Shown: one piece after another, positions 34,940-40,843 of the stretch | Numbering within the stretch: the first letter of the stretch is position 1 | Layout: each line of letters starts with the position of its first letter | IMG/VR virus record: IMGVR_UViG_3300042542_000683 | Span: 1-40,843 of that record | Length of the DNA stretch: 40,843 nucleotides | Origin: a virus | Reading direction: 5' to 3' (one strand) | The notes under the pieces: generated by a model | The model's database searches: none | Told to the model about the DNA's origin: nothing | The model's input: only the letters and a program-made list of their open reading frames with translations | Made by a program: the position numbers and the translations under genes

Positions 34940-35277
34940 TCAATTTCAACCCACGATAGCGTTTCTTCATTCCAAGAATAATGTTTATCATCTGTTGGAT
35001 AAGGAACGGGTGCTTGCCATTGGGCTTCGCTATCTAAGATCCAAGATGAATAAGGTTGAGGTGCAAAAAACCAATCATTAACTGGATCATAAGACATTCC
35101 AATGCCAGCATAGTTTTTGCGGATATTATTATTGTAAGAAGTGCGTTTACAGACTTGTCCACGAAAATTACCGTACCAAGTTTCAGGGTCTAACCCTTCA
35201 ATTAGTTCAGTTTCATCAATGCCTACAATAACTTCTGTTACTGTATTACTTTCATCTAAAAAAGCGTAATGTGCCAT
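34936..35277 (-). CDS. Aquatic-phage type small structural protein
   Basis: 113 residues from ATG 35277 (MAHYAFLDESNTVTEVIVGI). The pattern 'MAhfA.lDenn.Vt.ViVg.de' is followed by a central KRTSYNNNIRKNYAGIGMSY, DPVNDWFFAPQPYSSWILD, and a tail WQAPVPYPTDDKHYSWNEET with LSWVEIE. It is a very characteristic protein of marine and freshwater phages, including cyanophages, and is usually found among tail fibre genes. It probably has a fibre-associated structural role. Its presence supports an aquatic origin. Confidence 0.75.
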   Translation of the reverse strand: MAHYAFLDESNTVTEVIVGIDETELIEGLDPETWYGNFRGQVCKRTSYNNNIRKNYAGIGMSYDPVNDWFFAPQPYSSWILDSEAQWQAPVPYPTDDKHYSWNEETLSWVEIE

Positions 35278-36161
35278 TATGCCCAACTCACATTTCCTGT
35301 GCCAGCAGTAAATCTTTTATATGAAAAAGTACCATCAGTACCAGTTGCATCAGCAGTAAGTCCTGCACCAACAGTAATTGTTCCTGCTGAAGTTAGCCAT
35401 CGAAGAATTACTACTCCGCTTCCTCCAGAACCACTAGAAGCGCCAACGCCACCTCTTGAACCACCACCGCCTCCACCTAAATTAGCCGTACCTGAAGTTC
35501 CACTTCCTGTACCTGAACCAGCACCGCCGCCGCCTGTTCCTCCAGCAGTATTTGAGCCTGTACCGCCTGAGTAACCATTACCGCCACCGCCACCGCCACC
35601 ATAAGTAATGCTAGTTCCAGTAATAGAAGTCGCTACACCGTTGCCACCAGTTTGTCCTGAAGGAATAGCACCAGCGCCACCGCCAGCACCGCCAACAGTA
35701 GCGCCACCTGAGTTTCCTGTACCACCTGCAAAACCTTGATTTGCCGTAGGAGTTCCGCTACCGCTAGGTGCGTAGCCACCACCACCGCCAGCGCTACCAC
35801 CATCTCCGCCTGTGGTAGAAGCCGCAGCAGAAGGGCTTGCACCTGCACCGCCGCCAATAGAAGTTATAGTGCTAAATACCGAGTTGCTACCTTTAACGCC
35901 TTGAGCGCCACCTGCACCAACTGTTACTGTGTAGTTTGTAGAGCCAGTGATAGTAAGTGCGGTTTCTAAACTTCCGCCACCACCTGTTGCTGTAACTGTG
36001 GAACGAAGTCCACCAGCACCGCCACCACCGCGAGCGTAAGGTTGTGCTGGAGAAACTAACTCATTGCCACCACCACCACCACCTGCTACAACTAAATAAT
36101 TAACAGTTAGAGGTGGTATTACTTTTAATCTACTGCTTGCAATAATTCCTAGAATTGGCAT
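35277..36161 (-). CDS. Glycine-rich fibre-tip/adhesin-like protein
   Basis: 294 residues. After a short start (MPILGIIASSRLKVIPPLTV) and NYLVVAGGGGGG, most of the protein is poly-Gly strands: GGGGAGGLRSTVTATGGGG, VTVGAGGAQGVKGS, GGDGGSAGGGGGYAPSG, GGTGSNTAGGTGGGGAGSG, ending in SGVVILRWLTSAG and a 40-residue beta tail. Phage tail-tip adhesins such as T-even gp38 use polyglycine type II helices for receptor binding, and this protein has a comparable composition. It is likely a receptor-binding or fibre-tip protein (inference). It overlaps both neighbours by one base. Confidence 0.7.
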   Translation of the reverse strand: MPILGIIASSRLKVIPPLTVNYLVVAGGGGGGNELVSPAQPYARGGGGAGGLRSTVTATGGGGSLETALTITGSTNYTVTVGAGGAQGVKGSNSVFSTITSIGGGAGASPSAAASTTGGDGGSAGGGGGYAPSGSGTPTANQGFAGGTGNSGGATVGGAGGGAGAIPSGQTGGNGVATSITGTSITYGGGGGGGNGYSGGTGSNTAGGTGGGGAGSGTGSGTSGTANLGGGGGGSRGGVGASSGSGGSGVVILRWLTSAGTITVGAGLTADATGTDGTFSYKRFTAGTGNVSWA

Positions 36162-37147
36162 TATTCAATATCTCCAATAACTATCCAAGAATTAGCAGCA
36201 ATTTTCATGGCTGTTGCCATTGAGTTAGCCACGCGCAATTCTGGAGTAGCACTTGTAGCGCCTGTTGAAATAACTGTTGTAGTTCCTGGAGTTACTGCAC
36301 CTATTGTTGGCTGACCTGCACCAGTAATCCAAAACACATTGAATTGAGTTCCAATAGCAAAATTAAATGTTGCATCTGTTGGAATGTTAAATTGTTGAGT
36401 AGCGGCATTATTCATTGAAAATAAATTGCCTTCATCACCTGAAACAAAAGTATAAGAAGCAGTTTTTGCTGAGTAGGTTAATGAAATTTTTGGCGTAGCG
36501 ATAACGGGTGATGTTAAAGTTTTATTTGTAAGTGTTTCAGAACCAGTCAAAGTTGCAACAGTAGCGTCAATAGCCACGGAAGGAATAGGGCCAGTTCCAT
36601 TTGTTACTGTAATGCCAGTGCCACCTTGCACTTCTGTTATGTCACCTGTTGGTAAATTTGTTGTTGTGTTTACGCGTGTATCTGTAATGTTTCCTGAATT
36701 AATTTGAGTAACAGCCGCGCCAACGGCAACAGTTGCTAATGTAATTGAGTTTGCAGGTAGCGTAGGAGCAACAGGAGATCCAGCGGGAGTTCCAGCAATA
36801 ACTTGATAAATTACATCATTGCTTGCGCCTGAATAATAAGCATCTCTTACGGTCATGCAAACAAGATCAATGCGTGGGTTTGTTGGATCAGCAGTTGTAA
36901 TAGTTAAAGTTACAGTTGCGTCATTGTAAGCAGTGTAAGCGCCCATGTTGCTTGTAGTTGTACCAATAACAGCGGCCCAACCTGAAGCAACGCGTACTGA
37001 CATACCAGCAGGAGAATTAGCGGTAACAGCCATAGAAGAAGAACCAATAATGCCTGTTGTGGCATACAAAGCCTGTTGATTTAAACGGTCATATTGAGCA
37101 GGATAAGAACCTGCCTGTAACCATGATGGCGGTGTTTGTAGTGTCAT
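36161..37147 (-). CDS. Tail fibre protein
   Basis: 328 residues. MTLQTPPSWLQAGSYPAQYD continues RLNQQALYATTGIIGSSSMA, the standard start of an actinophage tail fibre/minor tail protein ('P.Wlq.gsypA..dRl..qaly.t.Gi'). The middle is an IDLVCMTVRD-containing beta region followed by a repeat-poor shaft (GSETLTNKTLTSPVIATPKI, the 'LTNKTLtsP' fibre motif). The last 95 residues (TASYTFVSGDEGNLFSMNNA ... WIVIGDIE) match in pattern the C-terminal knob of the collagen-like fibre at 14989-15300. Confidence 0.75.
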   Translation of the reverse strand: MTLQTPPSWLQAGSYPAQYDRLNQQALYATTGIIGSSSMAVTANSPAGMSVRVASGWAAVIGTTTSNMGAYTAYNDATVTLTITTADPTNPRIDLVCMTVRDAYYSGASNDVIYQVIAGTPAGSPVAPTLPANSITLATVAVGAAVTQINSGNITDTRVNTTTNLPTGDITEVQGGTGITVTNGTGPIPSVAIDATVATLTGSETLTNKTLTSPVIATPKISLTYSAKTASYTFVSGDEGNLFSMNNAATQQFNIPTDATFNFAIGTQFNVFWITGAGQPTIGAVTPGTTTVISTGATSATPELRVANSMATAMKIAANSWIVIGDIE

Positions 37148-37157
37148 TTATTCTCCC

Positions 37158-38018
37158 TTAGATGTACGCAGAATACCAAGAAACGGTAGCCTGAGTAGTT
37201 CCTGCTAATGTGCTAGAGCCAGTAAAAAAGTACAAAGAGTTGCCTGGTGGTGCATCAAACCATGTGCCTGAAATTAGAAGATTACGAGCAGGAGAGCCAT
37301 TTAATGTAATCAATTGATTGTACAAATCAATTTCTAAAGTGTCCAAAGCAGTATAACTGCCAGTAAAATTAAGCGTGTTTCCACTTGTTAAATCACCAAC
37401 AATAGGATTTGTAATTGGGCCTGTAATTGTGATTGTTGGATAAGCAGTACCCCAACCAATGTTTGAAATTGTTGTAGTAATTGTTGAAGAACCGCCGCCG
37501 TATGTGTAATTAAATGTTTTATTGTATGTGCGACCTAACGCGGCTGTTATAGACATAACAGAAGTTTGTAAATTGTTATCGTAGTAATTTGGATCAGGGC
37601 AAAAAAATTCAACCTGAGATGTAATGTAACCGTATGTGTAATTTGGATCTACGGTTGTACGCAAAGCGCGCACACGGGCATTTACAAATTGTTCAGATGT
37701 AGGGCTGTTAGGAAATTTAAAATAAAGCGGTGTTGTGCCTGATGTTTGTGGCAACAATGTGCTTTGCATAATGTTGTAATTTTGTTGGGCTGAATTAGCA
37801 CCTAAAGCAAAAGTATTAAAAATTATTGAGATTGTTCTGCCAGCCAAAAAGTCACGGCCCGTAAACATGCCATCATGGTATCCACGGTCATCATCTTGAT
37901 TACGGATACCAGGCAATGACTCAAGGCCATCAACGCTTAAAATTTGGTAGGGAGAGTTAGCGCCGCCAAATACTTGACCATTAAAGGCAAATGAATAAAC
38001 TTGAGTTAAAGTAGTCAT
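37158..38018 (-). CDS. Distal tail protein (Dit-like)
   Basis: 286 residues directly after the tape measure gene, with the standard tail-tip order. MTTLTQVYSFAFNGQVFGGA, YQILSVDGLESLPGIRNQDD and GYHDGMFTGRDFLAGRTISI are the N-terminal belt domain of Dit/phage tail family proteins. LQTSVMSITAALGRTYNKTF leads into a C-terminal galectin-like beta domain (TLEIDLYNQLITLNGSPARN). Dit forms the ring joining tail tube to the hub. Overlaps the tape measure stop by one base. Confidence 0.8.
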   Translation of the reverse strand: MTTLTQVYSFAFNGQVFGGANSPYQILSVDGLESLPGIRNQDDDRGYHDGMFTGRDFLAGRTISIIFNTFALGANSAQQNYNIMQSTLLPQTSGTTPLYFKFPNSPTSEQFVNARVRALRTTVDPNYTYGYITSQVEFFCPDPNYYDNNLQTSVMSITAALGRTYNKTFNYTYGGGSSTITTTISNIGWGTAYPTITITGPITNPIVGDLTSGNTLNFTGSYTALDTLEIDLYNQLITLNGSPARNLLISGTWFDAPPGNSLYFFTGSSTLAGTTQATVSWYSAYI

Positions 38019-40843
38019 TATTCTAATATCCTTCCTGGTCTGTAAACACCTGAGATAGTTACAGCGTCACCGTATTTAATTCCGCTAACGGTAGCATCTC
38101 TAACTTGACTAGGATCAACAATAGCGTTGTTAAATGTTTGAGTAATTACGGTTGTATTGCCAGTTAATTTGTCACCCAAACCAACAATGCCGCCGCCAGG
38201 TGTGCCTTGAGGAATAATAGGAACATAACCAGGGGCGTTTGTAATAGCCGCAACCGCCGCTTTTGATCCCGCGGCTGTACCCAATTTAGCCATTTCAGCC
38301 GCAACTTCAGACAATTTTTGTTTTAGGTCAGCCAACTTATCAGAAGTTGATTTGTTAATTTTATCAATGGCTTTTTCATAATTTTTTTGAGCCTCTAATA
38401 AAGCGTCTTGCAAAGTTTTAGCCGCGTCTGCTAACCCTTCAGCAAGATCTTTCTGAGCCTTTTCACGGGCTTCTTTAAGCGATTTAGCCGCATCAGCCAT
38501 ACCTTTATCAAGATCTTTTTGCGCTTCAGCCATAGTTTCTGCAAGTGTTTTTGCGGCATCTGCTATTGCGTCATCAAGATCTTTTTTAGCCTTAGCCAAA
38601 TTTTCTAAATAATTTTTTTCTGCTTCTGCTAAACCTTCAGCCAAATCTTTGTTTGCTTCAATTATTGCTTCATTCATTGTTTTAAGAGCATCAGCAAGGC
38701 CATCATTAAGATCTTTTTTAGCGGAAGCCAACGCTTCTAACAGTGCGCTTTCGGCTTCTGCCAATCTTTCATCACGGTTAATTTTGGCTTCAGCCATAGC
38801 GTCTAAATAAGAAGCGTTAGCGTCAGCCAAATTTTCATTTAAGGTTTGTTGAACTTGACTTAGCGCGGCGGTAAGATCTGTTGAAACAGCGTTGTAAGCA
38901 TTAGTTAATTCTTTTGTTGCTAATTTGCCACCCTGGTTCATAGTGGTTGCAAGAGCATCTAACCCATAAGTTGAAACATTTTGAACTTCACCGTATAGAG
39001 ATTGCAGTTCAGCGGTTGCTTCAGGAGAAGCATTTTTTAATGCTTCAGCAATTTTGTTACCTGCTTGTGGGCCTTGTTTAACAATTTCTTCAATGAAAAC
39101 TTGACTGTAACCCATGCCCGCAAGAGCCGCGGCGTTAGCCTGTAACTTTTTGGCTTCTTCTAAACTCTTTTTTAATTTATTTAATGCCTGTTCAGGACTT
39201 CCACCAGCAAGGGCTTCGCCTAAATCAAACCCTGTTTTAGAAGCAAAAGCATTACGCAAACGATCCATTGACTGTTGAACAATGTTTAATTGCTTATCAG
39301 CGGCAGACTTAGTTAAATCAGCAGATCTCTTAGAAGCGCTTTCGCGTAAATCTGAAAGTTTGTTTTCAAGGTTTTTAGTAAGATCAGCAATTTTTTTGCC
39401 GTAATCTTTTTCAATGTTTACTTTTTTCTCAGCCGCATTTTTCTTAGCGTTTGCAGTTACTTCATCATACCTTGTTTGTAAATCGGCAATTTTATCATTG
39501 TACGCTTTAGTTGCTTTTTCAATAGTTTCTTGATTTTTCTTTACAAGATCAGCCTTTTTTTCAGAGTAATCTTTTTCAATTTCTATAATGCGTTCGCCAT
39601 AACGCTTTTCTGCTTCAGTTAAAGTATCTTTGTAACGCTTATTTGCTTTTTCTTTTGTGTCATTGTATCTGTATTGCAATTCAACAACAGCGTCATTGTA
39701 ATTTTTTTCTGCTTCTAAGTTGGCTTCTGCAAAATTCTTTTGTAAGTCAGCAACTCTTTCATCATAATTTTTATGCGCTTCAAGCATGCGTTCATTGCGT
39801 TGAATTAGTTCTTCATCTGCTTTTTCTTGCGCGTCAGCAACAGCCTCATTTATGTCAGCATAAATATCAGTAACTTCTTTTTTGTATTTCTCTAATGCCT
39901 TTTTAGCCTTTTCAGCCGCTTTTCTTGCTTTTTCATCTACGGTATCACCACCGCCGCCACCGCCGCCACCACCACCTGTTGTTTCTTTATCTTTGACTTT
40001 AGTTTTATTTTGTGCGGCAGTGAAACTATCTACATTCTTTTTAAGTCCTTCAATTTTATCTGCAACCTTACTTGCGGTATCTCCAACGCCTTCAATTCCA
40101 GCATTGATTAGTTTTAATCCAGCCTTAGCCGCTCCACCGATACCAGGTAATTTAGACAAAACTGTTAAGAATAATCTCATTGGCCCTGTAACAACCTTCA
40201 TTACAATTGTTATGTATTCGCCCCATGCGCGGATCATAAACGCTACAAAACTAAGAACAGCCTTAGCAACAGTGGCAACGCCGTTTCTAAATGTTTCGCT
40301 TTTTTTGTATAAAATTACAAAACCTGTTGCAAGCAATGCAACAGCAGTGACAATTACACCAATTGGGTTTGCTCGCATAGTTGCATTTAGTTTGAGCATA
40401 GATGCGGCAAGTCCATTAGTAGATGCAATAGATGCTAATGTTCCTGTTTTCATAACAGTTAAAACCGCTGTGTACACTTTTGCTACTGTTGAAGTAATAA
40501 CAAGTATTGCTCTATACGCTTTCCATGCCACAACACCAGCAACAACCGCGCCAGTCAATGCCATAATTATTGTTGAATTTTCTTTAACAAATTTACCTAA
40601 AGAACGCAAGCCAGGTATAACAGTTCCAGAAAGAAAACCCATAACGGCTCTAAACGCGGGCAAAAGTGATTTACCTAAATCTTCTTTAAGTTTATCAAAA
40701 TCATTTCTTAACGCTTGCATTTGGCCTTCAGGCGTATTTCTTAATTCTTCATTAAAACCTTTGTATGTTGAATTTAAAACTTTAACAATTGCCGCGGATT
40801 TTTCTGCTTCTGTTCCTTCAGAAATAAGTTTCTTTGTGTGTTC
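38018..40843 (-). CDS. Tape measure protein, partial (N-terminus off right edge)
   Basis: The open frame reaches the right edge without a start: upstream of the internal Met at 40720 it continues for 41 codons (EHTKKLISEGTEAEKSAAIV...), giving 941 visible residues. Near the visible start, NTPEGQMQALRNDFDKLKED with LGKSLLPAFRAVMGFL is the typical tape measure motif. Two or three hydrophobic segments follow (NSTIIMALTGAVVAGVVAW, PIGVIVTAVALLATGFVIL), then a ten-Gly run and a very long coiled coil (residues about 260-840) of Lys/Asp/Glu/Ala heptads. Repeats of 'A.ktL.ea..eAqkdL..gladA' are visible at 38350-38850. The C-terminus (VITQTFNNAIVDPSQVRDAT) is the usual Dit-proximal end. It sets tail length and is injected at the membrane. 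Confidence 0.9.
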   Translation of the reverse strand, partial: EHTKKLISEGTEAEKSAAIVKVLNSTYKGFNEELRNTPEGQMQALRNDFDKLKEDLGKSLLPAFRAVMGFLSGTVIPGLRSLGKFVKENSTIIMALTGAVVAGVVAWKAYRAILVITSTVAKVYTAVLTVMKTGTLASIASTNGLAASMLKLNATMRANPIGVIVTAVALLATGFVILYKKSETFRNGVATVAKAVLSFVAFMIRAWGEYITIVMKVVTGPMRLFLTVLSKLPGIGGAAKAGLKLINAGIEGVGDTASKVADKIEGLKKNVDSFTAAQNKTKVKDKETTGGGGGGGGGGDTVDEKARKAAEKAKKALEKYKKEVTDIYADINEAVADAQEKADEELIQRNERMLEAHKNYDERVADLQKNFAEANLEAEKNYNDAVVELQYRYNDTKEKANKRYKDTLTEAEKRYGERIIEIEKDYSEKKADLVKKNQETIEKATKAYNDKIADLQTRYDEVTANAKKNAAEKKVNIEKDYGKKIADLTKNLENKLSDLRESASKRSADLTKSAADKQLNIVQQSMDRLRNAFASKTGFDLGEALAGGSPEQALNKLKKSLEEAKKLQANAAALAGMGYSQVFIEEIVKQGPQAGNKIAEALKNASPEATAELQSLYGEVQNVSTYGLDALATTMNQGGKLATKELTNAYNAVSTDLTAALSQVQQTLNENLADANASYLDAMAEAKINRDERLAEAESALLEALASAKKDLNDGLADALKTMNEAIIEANKDLAEGLAEAEKNYLENLAKAKKDLDDAIADAAKTLAETMAEAQKDLDKGMADAAKSLKEAREKAQKDLAEGLADAAKTLQDALLEAQKNYEKAIDKINKSTSDKLADLKQKLSEVAAEMAKLGTAAGSKAAVAAITNAPGYVPIIPQGTPGGGIVGLGDKLTGNTTVITQTFNNAIVDPSQVRDATVSGIKYGDAVTISGVYRPGRILE

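Noticed and set aside
1-40843. tRNA genes, rRNA, riboswitches or insertion sequences
   Set aside because: No cloverleaf with acceptor and T-loop signature, no transposase, and no known riboswitch core noticed when reading intergenic regions, which are nearly all shorter than 200 bp.

Overview
The window is part of a tailed double-stranded DNA phage genome with a siphovirus layout. Almost every gene is on the minus strand, so the window reads biologically from right to left. A WhiB-type regulator, an actinophage-style head and tail gene order, GTG/TTG starts, moderately AT-rich DNA and tail genes of the kind seen in aquatic phages together suggest a phage of a low-GC aquatic actinobacterium, perhaps a freshwater acI-like host. 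That host assignment is inference. I see no integrase, tRNA, CRISPR array or insertion sequence. Both edges cut genes: the tape measure gene runs off the right edge and a gp10-like tail gene runs off the left edge. The two edges do not join in frame, so a segment carrying at least the tape measure N-terminus is missing.

Layout in transcription order. (1) 40843-33615: tape measure, distal tail, a tail fibre, a glycine-rich fibre-tip-like protein, a small aquatic-phage structural protein, a baseplate hub-like protein and a small tail protein. (2) 33596-32254: lysis cassette of two membrane proteins, a lipoprotein, a CHAP endolysin and a holin, closed by a terminator at 32231-32248. (3) 32191-30677: HTH protein, DUF6378-like protein and a metallophosphoesterase. 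(4) 30676-30516: an AT-rich intergenic region with a perfect 13-bp inverted repeat and a strong -10 box, a candidate origin or control region. A small minus gene follows, then a large hairpin and one small plus-strand gene. (5) 29913-25493: DNA metabolism operon of Erf-like annealing protein, winged-helix regulator, Cas4-like nuclease, WhiB, DUF1376 replication protein and RusA resolvase. (6) 25389-21764: a dense run of tiny genes, many encoding Cys-pair (zinc-knuckle-like) proteins, plus a secreted lytic transglycosylase, HNH nuclease, SSB and an excisionase-like HTH, ending in a terminator at 21690-21711. (7) 21636-14989: small and large terminase, a baseplate/fibre adaptor-like protein and a 1443-residue collagen-like fibre. 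(8) 12777-14992, plus strand: a three-gene glycan cassette (beta-propeller glycosidase-like, TPR, FkbM methyltransferase). (9) 12694-1, minus strand: portal, a MuF head protein fused to a metallopeptidase-like and an ADP-ribosyltransferase-like domain, a 76-residue protein, a second ADP-ribosyltransferase-like protein, prohead protease/scaffold, major capsid protein, connectors, tail tube, and the tail assembly chaperone with a programmed -1 frameshift.

Genes are tightly packed, with many ATGA, TAATG and TAAATG junctions that imply translational coupling. The most unusual parts are the multi-effector MuF cassette (7482-10850), the strand-inverted glycan island next to the collagen-like fibre (12777-19320), the array of micro Cys-pair proteins (23414-25042), and the AT-rich inverted-repeat region near 30.6 kb.
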